A stretch of 64,000 bases of DNA from Sinomonas sp. ASV322 (GCF_030908245.1 NZ_JAVFJJ010000004.1:62001-126000), one strand, 5' to 3'; positions 28,022 through 36,921 are shown, counted from the stretch's first letter. Notes: generated by a model not told the origin, from the sequence alone. Made by a program: numbers and translations.

Positions 28022-29952
28022 CGGAAACCCTCTTCGGTGGGCATGAGCCTCCGCAACTGCCGCTGGCTTCTCCCGCCCTCCCGCTGGCTTCTCCCGCCCT
28101 CCCGCTGGCTTCTCCCGCCCTCCCGCTGGCTTCTCCCGCCCTCCCGCTGGCTTCTCCCGCCCTCCCGCTGGCTTCTCCCGCCCTCCCGCTGGCTTCTCCC
28201 GCCCTCCCCCCTGCTTACCCCGAACGTGCCGCGTGGGGCACGGCCCCCAAGCTCCGCGCGTGGCAGCAGGAGGCGCTCGACAGATACCTCGACCGCGCTC
28301 CGCGCGACTTCCTCGCCGTCGCGACGCCCGGCGCAGGCAAGACGACGTTCGCGCTCCGTATCGCGTCAACGCTCCTCGAGCGGGGGGTCGTCAACCGAGT
28401 GACGGTCGTGGCCCCGACGGATCACCTCAAGCGGCAGTGGGCCGACGCTGCGGCGCGCGTCGGGATCGCGATCGACCCGAACTTCAAGAACTCCGACGGG
28501 CAGCACGGCCGCGACTTCCGTGGCGTCGCCGTGACGTACGCGCAGGTCGCGAGCAAGCCTCTCCTGCACCGCGCGAAGACCGAGGCCGCGCGGACGCTCG
28601 TGATCCTCGACGAGATCCACCACGGCGGCGAATCGCTCTCGTGGGGTGACGGCCTCCGCGAGGCGTTCGAGCCCGCCGTGCGCCGGCTCGCTCTCACGGG
28701 AACGCCGTTCCGCTCCGACACGTCACCCATTCCCTTCGTCGACTACGCCGAGGACCCAGACGGGATCCGCCGGTCGAAGGCCGACTACACGTACGGCTAT
28801 GGGCAGGCCCTCCGGGACCATGTGGTCCGTCCCGTCATCTTCATGGCGTATTCGGGGCAGATGCGGTGGCGCACGAGCGCGGGCGAGGAGATGGCGGCGT
28901 CGCTCGGCGAGGCTGCCGTCACGAAGGACGTCACCGCGCAGGCGTGGCGCACGGCGCTCAACCCCCAGGGCGAGTGGATTCCCGCCGTCCTCGCCGCCGC
29001 CGACCGGCGCCTCACCGAGGTGCGGCGCACCGTGCCCGACGCCGGCGGCCTCGTCATCGCGACCGACCACGAGGACGCTCGGGCGTACGCGGGGCAGCTC
29101 AAGAAGATCACGGGCGAATCGCCGGCGATCATCCTGTCAGATGACGCGAAGGCGTCGAACCGGATCGAGGAATTCTCCGACGGCGCCGCCCGGTGGATGG
29201 TCGCCGTGCGCATGGTGTCCGAGGGGGTCGACGTGCCACGGCTCGCCGTGGGCGTGTACGCGACGTCGACCTCGACGCCGCTGTTCTTCGCCCAGGCCGT
29301 GGGGCGCTTCGTGCGCGCCCGCAAGCGAGGCGAGACCGCGTCGGTCTTCCTGCCCTCGGTCCCGCAGCTCATGGCGCTCGCGAACTCGATGGAGGTCGAA
29401 CGCGACCACGCGCTCGACCGCCCGTCCTCGAACGAGGACGGGCTCATGGACCTCGAGGAATCGCTCATCGACGAGGCCAACCGCGAGGAGAAGGCCTCCG
29501 ACACGCTCGCAAAGGGCAAGTACGAGGCGCTCGAGTCGCAGGCCGCGTTCGACCGGGTCCTCTTCGACGGCGGCGAGTTCGGCACGGGCGGCGAGATCGG
29601 CTCCGACGAGGAACTCGATTTCCTCGGTATCCCCGGGCTGCTCGACGCGGAGCAGGTCGCGACGCTCCTGCGCCAGCGCCAGCAGGAGCAGGTCTCGCGC
29701 CGCAAGACCAAGGGGCCTACGTCGTCGGCTACTTCTGGCCCTTCGGGCCTCCCCGACCATCGCCGGCTCATGGACCTCCGCAACGAGCTCGCGAAGAACG
29801 TGTCGGCGTGGAGCGCACGGACCGGAACTCCGCATGGCGTGGTCCACACGAAGCTCCGCGAGATGTGCGGTGGGCCGGCCGTCGCCCAGGCCAACGAGGA
29901 GCAGATCCGGGCGCGGCTCAAGAAGCTCCAGGACTGGTTCGTCGGCCGCTAG
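28018..29952 (+). CDS. DEAH-type superfamily 2 helicase with an N-terminal heptapeptide repeat
   Basis: 644 residues from the GTG at 28018, which overlaps the MFS stop (GTGA). Residues 16-64 are seven perfect LPLASPA repeats encoded by a 21-bp tandem array. Then come the Q-like RAWQQEALDRYL motif, Walker A ATPGAGKTT (102-110), the DEIH box (198-201), LTGTPFRSD (motif III) and the C-terminal helicase motifs (VRMVSEGVDVPRLAVG and QAVGRFVRAR). It resembles the ERCC3/SSL2-like and Type III-restriction-like helicases common in actinobacteria. The C-terminal 150 residues are charged and helical. Its substrate, DNA or RNA, is not known. Confidence 0.9.
   Translation: MTETLFGGHEPPQLPLASPALPLASPALPLASPALPLASPALPLASPALPLASPALPLASPALPPAYPERAAWGTAPKLRAWQQEALDRYLDRAPRDFLAVATPGAGKTTFALRIASTLLERGVVNRVTVVAPTDHLKRQWADAAARVGIAIDPNFKNSDGQHGRDFRGVAVTYAQVASKPLLHRAKTEAARTLVILDEIHHGGESLSWGDGLREAFEPAVRRLALTGTPFRSDTSPIPFVDYAEDPDGIRRSKADYTYGYGQALRDHVVRPVIFMAYSGQMRWRTSAGEEMAASLGEAAVTKDVTAQAWRTALNPQGEWIPAVLAAADRRLTEVRRTVPDAGGLVIATDHEDARAYAGQLKKITGESPAIILSDDAKASNRIEEFSDGAARWMVAVRMVSEGVDVPRLAVGVYATSTSTPLFFAQAVGRFVRARKRGETASVFLPSVPQLMALANSMEVERDHALDRPSSNEDGLMDLEESLIDEANREEKASDTLAKGKYEALESQAAFDRVLFDGGEFGTGGEIGSDEELDFLGIPGLLDAEQVATLLRQRQQEQVSRRKTKGPTSSATSGPSGLPDHRRLMDLRNELAKNVSAWSARTGTPHGVVHTKLREMCGGPAVAQANEEQIRARLKKLQDWFVGR
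28063..28209. repeat. 21-bp tandem repeat array inside the helicase gene
   Basis: Seven copies of CTGGCTTCTCCCGCCCTCCC plus G (the last ends in C). The unit length, a multiple of three, keeps the frame and encodes LPLASPA seven times. It differs from the 22-bp unit near nucS at two positions and by one missing base. Slippage by whole units would change protein length without breaking it. Confidence 0.96.
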
Positions 29953-29954
29953 CC

Positions 29955-30074
29955 GTTCAGGGGTCACCTCCCGTGGGTGGGGTGGCGTTCAGGGGTCACG
30001 TCCCGTGGGTGGGGTGGCGTTCAGGGGTCCCGTCCCGTGGGTGGGGTGGCGTTCAGGGGTCACGTCCCGTGGGT
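29955..30074. repeat. 32-bp tandem repeat array A, between helicase and DUF559 gene
   Basis: 3.75 copies of a 32-bp unit beginning GTTCAGGGGTCACGTCCCGT and ending GGGTGGGGTGGC. It fills the space between two convergent stop codons. The core GGGTCAC-n2-CCCG-n-GGGTG also occurs, inverted, in array B at 31051-31268. Confidence 0.94.
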
Positions 30075-30075
30075 T

Positions 30076-30999
30076 CTAGGCCGCCCGTTCCGCAAGATGA
30101 CGTCGGATCCGCCGGATGACCTCTCTGAAGTCGTCGCGGAGGTCCTCGACGGTCACGAGAATGACCGTCCATCCGGCTTGATGGAACGCGCGATCACGGC
30201 GTGCGTCGGTAAGCCGTTGCGCCTCATCGAGGTGATGGCCCCCTTCGTACTGGATTGCAAGTCGAAAGCGCTTGTACCCGAGGTCGGCGGTCGGCGACTT
30301 CGGATTGTCGGGATACAGCCGCAGCTGCAGTTCCGGATCCGGCAGGCCGGCCGCTTCCATCGCGAGTCGGAGGAGGGTTTCCGGGACGGAATCCGAGCCA
30401 ACTCGCATGAGTTCGAGCGCGCTCTTGGCCTTCCCGACCCCGCGGGACCACGAGTGATCCTTGAGCATCGCGCGCAACGACTCGATCGTGGCGTAGGGCT
30501 GGTCTCTGCCTTCGAACTCCGCGCGCGGGCGGCGGATGAGCTGATCTCCGAAGGCTACGAGGAAGTCCGGGGTCAGTTCGTTCGCTAGGTCGAGCCAGGT
30601 CCGGGAGGGAGTCGTCATGAGAAGCCCACCGATGTGGTGAAGCTCGCCTGGACGGACCCGAACCCGGTGCCCGACGACGCCCTTCCGGCGTACCCGGGGA
30701 AGATGGTCCGGCTTGCTGAGGTGCAGCTGGTCGTGTTCGTCGCACCACGGCGGAAGCGGAAGCTCTTGCAGCTTGGCCGCCGTTCGATGCGACCCCCAGC
30801 CAAATGGGGTGACCGCGAGATGAACTTCTAGTTGCTCCGCGAGACTCGGATCGTGGGTACTTGGGCGGTAGATCTCGCGACTGCAGTGCTCGAGGTCACC
30901 CGCTCGCAGCCGACCGGGCATGATGCCGGCCGTGAGGGCGTCGGTGAAGGTGAAGGGTTGGTCTCGAAACGGCTCGGGCAGGGGCGCGCGTGCGGTCAT
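30076..30999 (-). CDS. DUF559 (Vsr/very-short-patch-like) endonuclease-domain protein
   Basis: A 307-residue protein. The N-terminal 200 residues resemble the AbiEi-type winged-helix proteins that often precede this domain (FTFTDALTAGIMPGRLRAG, then LEVHLAVTPFGWGSHRTAA). The C-terminal 105 residues are a DUF559 PD-(D/E)xK nuclease fold with LAIQYEGGHHLDEAQRLTDARRD, where Glu and Asp would hold the metal, and HQAGWTVILVTVEDL. Such proteins are common and often present in many copies in actinobacteria; their role is not settled. It starts at ATG 30999 and is bracketed by two related 32-bp repeat arrays in opposite orientation. Confidence 0.85.
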   Translation of the reverse strand: MTARAPLPEPFRDQPFTFTDALTAGIMPGRLRAGDLEHCSREIYRPSTHDPSLAEQLEVHLAVTPFGWGSHRTAAKLQELPLPPWCDEHDQLHLSKPDHLPRVRRKGVVGHRVRVRPGELHHIGGLLMTTPSRTWLDLANELTPDFLVAFGDQLIRRPRAEFEGRDQPYATIESLRAMLKDHSWSRGVGKAKSALELMRVGSDSVPETLLRLAMEAAGLPDPELQLRLYPDNPKSPTADLGYKRFRLAIQYEGGHHLDEAQRLTDARRDRAFHQAGWTVILVTVEDLRDDFREVIRRIRRHLAERAA

Positions 31000-31050
31000 A
31001 CGGCTAAGTCTGCCGGGAAGCCAGCCGCCACCGCGGAAGTTATCCACAGG

Positions 31051-31268
31051 CACCCGCGGTAGGTGACCCTTGGATGGGGCGGCACCCGCGGGTGGTGACC
31101 CTTGGATGGGGCGGCACCCGCGGGTGGTGACCCTTGGATGGGGCGGCACCCGCGGTAGGTGACCCTTGGATGGTGGGGCACCCGCGGGTGGTGACCCTTG
31201 GATGGGGCGGGACCCGCGGGTGGTGACCCTTGGATGGGGCGGGACCCGCGGGTGGTGACCCCTGGATG
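31051..31268. repeat. 32-bp tandem repeat array B, between DUF559 gene and pncA
   Basis: 6.8 copies of a 32-bp unit beginning CACCCGCGGGTGGTGACCCT and ending TGGATGGGGCGG, with a few variants (GTGGGTGG to GTAGG, CGGCACC to CGGGACC). The palindrome ACCCGCGGGT is in most units. The copies are contiguous, with no spacers. The array ends at the pncA stop and faces the DUF559 promoter region. Confidence 0.95.
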
Positions 31269-31853
31269 CTAGGCGAGGCGGACGCCCGCGGCCTCGAGGT
31301 CGTGGAACGTGGGCTCGAGGTCGTCGGCGATGCCGGCGCTGAGGTCCCGGAGCACCGTGGTGCGGTACCCCGCGTGCGCGGCGTCGAGGGCGGTGGCCTT
31401 GACGCAGTAGTCGGTCGCGAGGCCGGCGACGTCGACGTCCGTGACGCCGTGTCGCGAGAGCCACTCGTCGAGGCCGGGTGAGTCGTCCGAGGTGCCCTCG
31501 GAATCGCCCGCCTGGGCGAGATGCCCCTCGAAGCCCGAATACGCCGCCGCGTACTGGCCCTTCCGGAACATCGCGTCCACGTTCGAGATGTCGAGGCTCG
31601 GGTGGAATTCTGCGCCGTGCGAGCCGGCGATGCAGTGCGTGGGCCATGAGTCAACGAAGTCCGGATGGTCGGAGAAATGCTCGCCCGGATCGATGTGCCA
31701 GTCCTGGGTCGTCACGACGGCGCCGTAGTCGCCAGCGTGGCCCGCAAGATAGTCGGTGAGGCGCCCGGCCACGGCTGCGCCGCCGTCGACCGCGAGCGAA
31801 CCGCCCTCGCAGAAGTCGTTCTGCACGTCCACGATGATGAGTGCGCGCTTCAT
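31269..31853 (-). CDS. pncA: Nicotinamidase
   Basis: Hydrolyses nicotinamide to nicotinate for NAD salvage. The 194-residue isochorismatase-fold protein shows the catalytic Asp in ALIIVDVQNDF, the metal-binding TQDWHIDPGEHF segment (Asp and two His), and the nucleophilic Cys in GLATDYCVKAT. ATG 31853 is used because GGAG stands 5-8 nt ahead. An in-frame TTG further up would make that ribosome site coding. The pncB gene lies just upstream on the same strand, with 38 bp between, so the two consecutive salvage enzymes form an operon. Confidence 0.94.
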   Translation of the reverse strand: MKRALIIVDVQNDFCEGGSLAVDGGAAVAGRLTDYLAGHAGDYGAVVTTQDWHIDPGEHFSDHPDFVDSWPTHCIAGSHGAEFHPSLDISNVDAMFRKGQYAAAYSGFEGHLAQAGDSEGTSDDSPGLDEWLSRHGVTDVDVAGLATDYCVKATALDAAHAGYRTTVLRDLSAGIADDLEPTFHDLEAAGVRLA

Positions 31854-31891
31854 AGCTCCATTCTCCAACGTGCGGGGGACCGCGGACTGGC

Positions 31892-33235
31892 TCAGCCCTC
31901 GAGATACACCGTGGGGATCGCCGGCTCGCCGCGGTGCATGCGGTGCGCCGCAGGCGGGAGCTCGGCGACTGACGCCGCGTGACGCGCTCGCGCCCGTTCG
32001 ACGCCCTCGGCGCCCGTCCAGCCCGGCATCAGTTCGCCGTCCTTGACGAACTGCTCGAGGAGCGGGCGGTCGTTGCCGTCGCCTTCGGGAGCCTGGCCGA
32101 CGCCGATGACCTCGGCGGTTGCGAGGCCGTCATCGCCGAGCCGCCTGAGGGCATACTTGCGTCCGCCGACCGTCTGCTTGTTCTTGGCGGCCTTGGCGAC
32201 GGAGACGAAGTCCCCGTCGTCGTCCGTGCGGCTCACGAGCTTGTAGACCATCGACGCCGTCGGGGCGCCGGATCCCGTGACGAGCGAGGTCCCGACTCCG
32301 TACGAGTCGACGGGCGCGGCCGCGAGTGCCGCGATCGCGTATTCGTCCAGGTCCGAGGTCACGACGATTCGCGTGTTGACGTTGCCGAGCTCGTCGAGGA
32401 GGCGCCGGACCCAGTGCGCCTGGCCGATGAGGTCGCCCGAGTCGAGCCGGACCGCGCCGAGGCGATCGCCCGCGATGTCCACGGCCGTGCGGACGGCGGT
32501 CTCGACGTCGTACGTGTCCACGAGCAGCGAGGTTCCGGGCCCCATCGAGGCGACCTGCGCCTCGAACGCGTCGCGCTCGGAATCGTGGAGAAGGGTGAAG
32601 GAATGCGCGGCGGTGCCGACGGTGCGCAGTCCATAGCGCAGGCCCGCGGCGAGGTTCGAGGTGCTTGCGAAACCGGCGACGACGGCGGCGCGCGCCGCGG
32701 CGACGGCCGACTCCTCGTGCGTGCGGCGCGAGCCCATCTCGATACACGGCCGGCCATTGGCGGCGATCGTCATGCGGGATGCGGCGGAGGCGATCGCCGA
32801 ATCGTGGTTGAGCACGGAGAGGAGGTAAGTCTCGAGGATGCACGCCTCGGCAAACGTCGATTCGACGATGAGGACGGGCGAATTCGGGAAATAGACCTCG
32901 CCCTCGGCGTAGCCCCAGACGTCGCCCGAGAATCGGTAGTCTGCAAGGAAGTCCAGCGTCTCGCGGTTCACGACGCCAGTGCGCCCCAGGAACGCGAGCT
33001 CCTCGTCTTTGAAGCGGAAGCCGAGGATCCCCTCGAGCAGTCGGCCAGTTCCCGCGACGACGCCGTACCGCCGCCCGTCGGGGAGGCGGCGCGCGAAGAC
33101 CTCGAACACCGCCCGCCGGTGCGCCGCGCCCGAATGCAGCGAGGCCTGGAGCATCGTGAGCTCGTAGTGGTCGGTGAACAGGGACGTGCGGGGCGCTTCC
33201 TGTCGAGCAAGGCCCCGGTCGGTCGAAGTGGTCAC
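31892..33235 (-). CDS. pncB: Nicotinate phosphoribosyltransferase
   Basis: Joins nicotinate and PRPP to nicotinate mononucleotide, the step after PncA. The 447-residue length and the LFTDHYELTMLQASL start are typical of the actinobacterial form. GSRRTHEESAVAAARAAVVAGFASTSN region, VDTYDVETAV and VRLDSGDL carry the phosphoribosyl- and substrate-binding residues. VFFARRLPDGR-type sequence near residue 45 fits the family too. The GTG start has a -10 hexamer 6 nt upstream, back to back with the clpS promoter in a 65-bp gap. Confidence 0.95.
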   Translation of the reverse strand: MTTSTDRGLARQEAPRTSLFTDHYELTMLQASLHSGAAHRRAVFEVFARRLPDGRRYGVVAGTGRLLEGILGFRFKDEELAFLGRTGVVNRETLDFLADYRFSGDVWGYAEGEVYFPNSPVLIVESTFAEACILETYLLSVLNHDSAIASAASRMTIAANGRPCIEMGSRRTHEESAVAAARAAVVAGFASTSNLAAGLRYGLRTVGTAAHSFTLLHDSERDAFEAQVASMGPGTSLLVDTYDVETAVRTAVDIAGDRLGAVRLDSGDLIGQAHWVRRLLDELGNVNTRIVVTSDLDEYAIAALAAAPVDSYGVGTSLVTGSGAPTASMVYKLVSRTDDDGDFVSVAKAAKNKQTVGGRKYALRRLGDDGLATAEVIGVGQAPEGDGNDRPLLEQFVKDGELMPGWTGAEGVERARARHAASVAELPPAAHRMHRGEPAIPTVYLEG

Positions 33236-33241
33236 GGGATC

Positions 33242-33247
33242 ACTCTA
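33242..33247 (-). promoter_or_regulatory. -10 hexamer of pncB, leaderless
   Basis: TAGAGT on the minus strand, 6 nt before the GTG; identical to the nucS hexamer. Confidence 0.65.
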
Positions 33248-33288
33248 GCTGCGGGGCGCGGCTGCGAGGGCGGGAGGGCGGGGCTGCC

Positions 33289-33294
33289 TAGAAT
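33289..33294 (+). promoter_or_regulatory. -10 hexamer of clpS, leaderless
   Basis: TAGAAT, 6 nt before ATG 33301; no purine-rich ribosome site between. Confidence 0.68.
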
Positions 33295-33300
33295 ATCCCC

Positions 33301-33618
33301 ATGAGTTTGAGCGTCGCGACGGAACCATCGCCTGGCCTCACCGAGCAGACGACGTCGGCGACCGACACCGCGAACGTCGTCCCGTGGAGCCTCGTGGTCT
33401 GGAACGACCCCGTGAACCTCATGAGCTACGTGAGCTACGTCTTCCAGACCTACTTCGGCTATTCGGAAACGAAGGCCGAGGCTCTCATGATGCAGGTTCA
33501 CACCGAGGGGCGCTCGATCGTCTCGCGCGGCGCGAAGGAGACGGTCGAGAGGCAGGCCATCGCGATGCACAACTTCGGGCTGTGGGCCACGGTCGAGAGG
33601 GCCGGCGAGTATGGCTGA
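33301..33618 (+). CDS. clpS: ATP-dependent protease adaptor ClpS
   Basis: Delivers N-degron substrates to the ClpAP/ClpCP protease. The 105 residues hold the family core: VVWNDPVNLMSYVSYVFQ with the Asn-Asp-Pro binding pocket, then the TKAEALMMQVHTEGR helix. A 25-residue flexible N-terminal tail precedes it. Its stop overlaps the DUF2017 start by 8 bp. The clpS, DUF2017, murI, MBL-hydrolase order is widespread in actinobacteria. Confidence 0.95.
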   Translation: MSLSVATEPSPGLTEQTTSATDTANVVPWSLVVWNDPVNLMSYVSYVFQTYFGYSETKAEALMMQVHTEGRSIVSRGAKETVERQAIAMHNFGLWATVERAGEYG

Positions 33619-34225
33619 TCCCTTCACGTACGGCCGGCGCGGCATCAGCGGGCGCTTCGAGGACGCGGAACGCGAGCTGCTGCGCGGCCTGTTCCGGGAC
33701 GTCGTCGCGCTCCTCGAGCCGGATGACGCGCCCGACGAGGATCCGCTCGCCGCGCTCGTGGGTATCAGCCCCGATGCCGCCGAGCCCGAGGATCCCGCGC
33801 TCAAACGCCTCCTCCCCAATGTCTCGACGGACGACGACGAGGCGTCCCGTGAGTTCCGCCGCTTCACCGAGCGCTCGCTCCGGGAGAGCAAGGCCGGCGC
33901 GCTGAGGGCCGCAGCGTTGGGCCTTGAGTCCCGCGACATGCTCCTCGACGAGGCTGCGGCAGCACACTGGGCGACAGCGCTCACCGACGTGCGCCTCGTC
34001 CTCGCCGAGCGTCTCGGAATCCATACCGAAGAGGACGCCGAGCGGATCCACGAGGTCACCGACTGGTCTGATGTCGAGGATGACGACGTCGACGCGTACC
34101 TCGCGCTCGTCTACAACTTCGTGACGTGGCTCCAGACGACGCTCGTCGACGCGATGATGACGGCGTTCCGCACGCGGACCTCGGACGGGAAGGACGCCGG
34201 CGATGGGCCGCAGGGCGAAGACTGA
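33611..34225 (+). CDS. DUF2017 family protein
   Basis: A 204-residue, helical, soluble, acidic protein of DUF2017, typically encoded between clpS and murI in actinobacteria. The [20 protein letters not shown] segment and the [19 protein letters not shown] segment are characteristic. It overlaps clpS by 8 bp at the start and murI by 23 bp at the end, so the three are translated as a coupled unit. No function is known; a role alongside the ClpS adaptor is suggested only by position. Confidence 0.87.
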   Translation: MADPFTYGRRGISGRFEDAERELLRGLFRDVVALLEPDDAPDEDPLAALVGISPDAAEPEDPALKRLLPNVSTDDDEASREFRRFTERSLRESKAGALRAAALGLESRDMLLDEAAAAHWATALTDVRLVLAERLGIHTEEDAERIHEVTDWSDVEDDDVDAYLALVYNFVTWLQTTLVDAMMTAFRTRTSDGKDAGDGPQGED

Positions 34226-35234
34226 CGTGTACGCCGAGCTCGACCGCTCGGAGCGGCCGATCGGCATCTTCGATTCGGGCGTGGGCGGCCTCACGGTCGC
34301 GCGCGCCGTCATCGACCAGCTGCCGAACGAGTCGGTCCTGTACGTCGGCGACACGGCGCACGGCCCGTACGGCCCGCTTCCCATCGCGGAGGTGCGGGCC
34401 AACGCGCTAGGAGTCATGGACGAACTCGTTGATTCGGGCGTCAAGCTCCTCACGATCGCGTGCAACTCGGCGTCTGCCGCCGTCCTGCGCGACGCCCGCG
34501 AGCGCTACACCGCCCGCTACGGCATCCCGGTCATCGAGGTCATCCAGCCGGCCGTGCGCCGCGCCGTCGTCGCGACCCGGAACGGACGGGTCGGCGTCAT
34601 CGGGACGAGCGCGACCGTCGGCTCGCGGGCCTACGAAGACACCTTCGCGGCGGCCCCCGAGCTGAGCATCACGTCGGCCGCGTGCCCGGATTTCGTGAGC
34701 TACGTCGAGGCCGGGGTGACGACAGGCCCCAAGCTCCTTGCGGCCGCCGAGGGCTATCTCGCACCGCTCCGCGAGGCCGGCGTCGACACTCTCGTGCTCG
34801 GCTGCACGCACTACCCGCTCCTGACCGGGGTCATCAGCTACGTCATGGGCGACGGCGTGACGCTTGTCTCGAGCGCGGAGGAGACCGCGAAAGACGTCTA
34901 CCGGGCGCTCGTGGGCCACGGGCTCGAGCGCCGCTCGGCCGAGCCGCCCCTCCACACCTTCCTCGCGACGGGGGACGCGGCACAGTTCGAGGTCCTCGCG
35001 CGCCGTTTCCTGGGCCCCGAGGTGCAGCGGGTCGAGCACGCGGAGCACGTGTCCGCGCACTATCCGACGGGGAGCCTGGCCCGCATCACGCCCGAGATGC
35101 TCGAGGCCGCCCGCGGCGGGGCGCGGGTCGGGGGCGGGAGCCGTTTGTCGTATTTCGTCGAGAGCTTCGTGAATCCACCGCTTCCGGGTCCTTCCGCGCC
35201 TTCAGGGCCGGGCGCGGATAGGATGCAGGCGTGA
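34203..35234 (+). CDS. murI: Glutamate racemase
   Basis: Makes D-glutamate for peptidoglycan. [15 protein letters not shown] and [13 protein letters not shown] are the substrate loops. The two catalytic cysteines lie in ACNSASAA (most members have CNTASA) and LGCTHYPLL. At 343 residues it is about 70 longer than usual; much of the excess is a Gly/Pro-rich C-terminal tail after residue 300. The start lies inside the DUF2017 gene and the stop overlaps the metallo-hydrolase GTG by 4 bp. Confidence 0.94.
   Translation: MGRRAKTDVYAELDRSERPIGIFDSGVGGLTVARAVIDQLPNESVLYVGDTAHGPYGPLPIAEVRANALGVMDELVDSGVKLLTIACNSASAAVLRDARERYTARYGIPVIEVIQPAVRRAVVATRNGRVGVIGTSATVGSRAYEDTFAAAPELSITSAACPDFVSYVEAGVTTGPKLLAAAEGYLAPLREAGVDTLVLGCTHYPLLTGVISYVMGDGVTLVSSAEETAKDVYRALVGHGLERRSAEPPLHTFLATGDAAQFEVLARRFLGPEVQRVEHAEHVSAHYPTGSLARITPEMLEAARGGARVGGGSRLSYFVESFVNPPLPGPSAPSGPGADRMQA
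35219..35224 (+). promoter_or_regulatory. Internal -10 hexamer before the MBL hydrolase gene
   Basis: TAGGAT inside the last codons of murI, 6 nt before GTG 35231. It would let the hydrolase be made from a leaderless message independent of murI. Confidence 0.5.
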
Positions 35235-36028
35235 AACTCACGATCGTCGGCTGCAGCGGCTCATTCCCGGGGCCGAGCTCGCCGGCGAGCTGCTATCTCC
35301 TGACCGCGAACGACGGCGATCGCGACTGGCGCCTGCTCCTCGACCTCGGCTCGGGCGCGCTCGGCCCACTCCAGCGATACATGGACCTGAGCGATATCGA
35401 CGGCGTCCTCTTGAGTCATCTGCACCCCGACCACTGCATGGATCTCGCGGGGCTGCAGGTCGCGATCCATTGGGACCCGAACGGCTGGCCCTCGGGCCGC
35501 GTTCCCGTGTGGGGACCCGCGGCGACGTCGCGGCGTCTCTCGATCGCCCTCGACATGGAGCCCCCCGCGGATCTCGACGAGGACTTCGAGTTCCACAGCT
35601 GGGCCGTCGGGGAGAAGGTCGAGCTCGGGCCCTTCCGGTTCGGCGCCTATCCGGCGCGGCACCCCATCGCGGAGGCCTACGCGATGCGGATCGAGGCAAC
35701 CGAGCCCCGGCGCGACGGAAGCATCGAGACGCGGGTCCTGGCCTACTCGGGCGATACGGACACCTGCCCGGGCCTCGTCGAGGCCGCGCGGGGCGCCGAC
35801 ATGTTCTTGTGCGAGGCGGCCTACCACGAGGGCCGCGACGACGCGATCGACGGCGTGCACCTCACCGGCCGGCGGGCTGGGCAGGCGGCGTCCGACGCCG
35901 GTGCGAAGCGCCTCCTGCTCACCCACCTTCCCGTGTGGAACGACGCCAATCGCACGGTGGCGGAGGCTCAGGGCGCGTACTCGGGGCCGATCTCCGTCGC
36001 CGTGGCCGGCGTCCACTACACGGTCTGA
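35231..36028 (+). CDS. MBL-fold metallo-hydrolase, RNase Z-like
   Basis: A 265-residue metallo-beta-lactamase-fold hydrolase. Ligands are in [10 protein letters not shown] (HxHxDH), the [13 protein letters not shown] segment, [11 protein letters not shown] and the C-terminal LLLTHLPVW. This pattern fits the RNase Z/phosphodiesterase-like branch; many related proteins carry a cyclic-nucleotide phosphodiesterase label. GTG overlaps the murI stop (GTGA). Its 3-prime end overlaps the convergent lgt gene by 13 bp. Confidence 0.88.
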   Translation: MKLTIVGCSGSFPGPSSPASCYLLTANDGDRDWRLLLDLGSGALGPLQRYMDLSDIDGVLLSHLHPDHCMDLAGLQVAIHWDPNGWPSGRVPVWGPAATSRRLSIALDMEPPADLDEDFEFHSWAVGEKVELGPFRFGAYPARHPIAEAYAMRIEATEPRRDGSIETRVLAYSGDTDTCPGLVEAARGADMFLCEAAYHEGRDDAIDGVHLTGRRAGQAASDAGAKRLLLTHLPVWNDANRTVAEAQGAYSGPISVAVAGVHYTV

Positions 36029-36921
36029 TCTGCCTCCGGGCCGGACTCCGTCCCGGCGCCTTCCGCCTCAGAGCTGGCCGGCTGACGCCTCGCGCGCACG
36101 AGGATGAGCACCAAGGCCACAGCGCCGCCGAGGAACACGAGTCCCGAGACCCAGGTGTTGACGCGCAGCCCGAGGATGAGGTTGGCGTAGTCGGAGCGCA
36201 GGAGCTCGATGACGAAGCGCCCCGCCGTGTAGATCATGACGTAGAGCGAGAACTCGATGCCGCGCGCGAGCCGAAGGCGCCGGGCCAGGATGAGGATCGC
36301 GATGGCCCCGAGGGTCGTCCACACGGCCTCGTAGAGGAAGGTCGGCTGGAAGTACCCGATGATGATGGGCTGCCCGTCCGGCCCGATCGCGGCCTGGCCC
36401 GTCTGGGAGTCCATCTCGTGGATCTCGAGGCCCCACGGGAGCGTGGTCGGGTCGCCATAGAGCTCGTTGTTGAACCAGTTTCCGAGGCGGCCAAGTGCCT
36501 GGGCGAAGAGGAGGCCGGGGGCCAGGGCGTCGGCGAAGGCCGCGAGGCTCACCTTCTTCCATCGGCAGCCGATCCACGCCCCGAGCCCGCCGAGGGCCAC
36601 GGCACCCCAGATTCCGAGGCCCCCGTCCCAGATCGCGAAGGCATTCCATGGGTTCTTGCCGGGCACGAAGTACAACTCGGGGTCGGTGATGACGTGGTAG
36701 ATCCGGCCGCCGACGATGCCGAAGGGGACGGCCCACAGGGCGATGTCGAGGACTTCGCCGCCGCGGCCGCCGCGGCTGATCCATCGGCGGTCCGTGAGCC
36801 AGATCGCGGCGGCGATGCCAGCGAGGATGCACAGGGCGTAGAAGTGAATCGAGAGGGGGCCGAGCTTGATCGCGTTGATCGTCGGCGAGGGAAGGTATCC
36901 GGGGAGGGAGAGCGCGCTCAT
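36016..36921 (-). CDS. lgt: Prolipoprotein diacylglyceryl transferase
   Basis: Transfers diacylglycerol from phosphatidylglycerol to the lipobox Cys of prelipoproteins at the outer face of the membrane. Seven helices; the Lgt signature is GRLGNWFNNELYGDPT, with Arg and Asn essential, and GGRIYHVITDPE holds another conserved Arg/His patch. 301 residues is normal for actinobacteria. An AAGGA ribosome site precedes the ATG at 36921. The 3-prime end overlaps the convergent hydrolase by 13 bp. The 147 bp between this gene and the aldo/keto reductase hold nothing I can call. Confidence 0.95.
   Translation of the reverse strand: MSALSLPGYLPSPTINAIKLGPLSIHFYALCILAGIAAAIWLTDRRWISRGGRGGEVLDIALWAVPFGIVGGRIYHVITDPELYFVPGKNPWNAFAIWDGGLGIWGAVALGGLGAWIGCRWKKVSLAAFADALAPGLLFAQALGRLGNWFNNELYGDPTTLPWGLEIHEMDSQTGQAAIGPDGQPIIIGYFQPTFLYEAVWTTLGAIAILILARRLRLARGIEFSLYVMIYTAGRFVIELLRSDYANLILGLRVNTWVSGLVFLGGAVALVLILVRARRQPASSEAEGAGTESGPEADQTV

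Noticed and set aside
31051-31268. CRISPR array
   Set aside because: The 32-bp copies are head to tail with no spacers, and no cas gene is present. The same holds for the arrays at 18062 and 29955.
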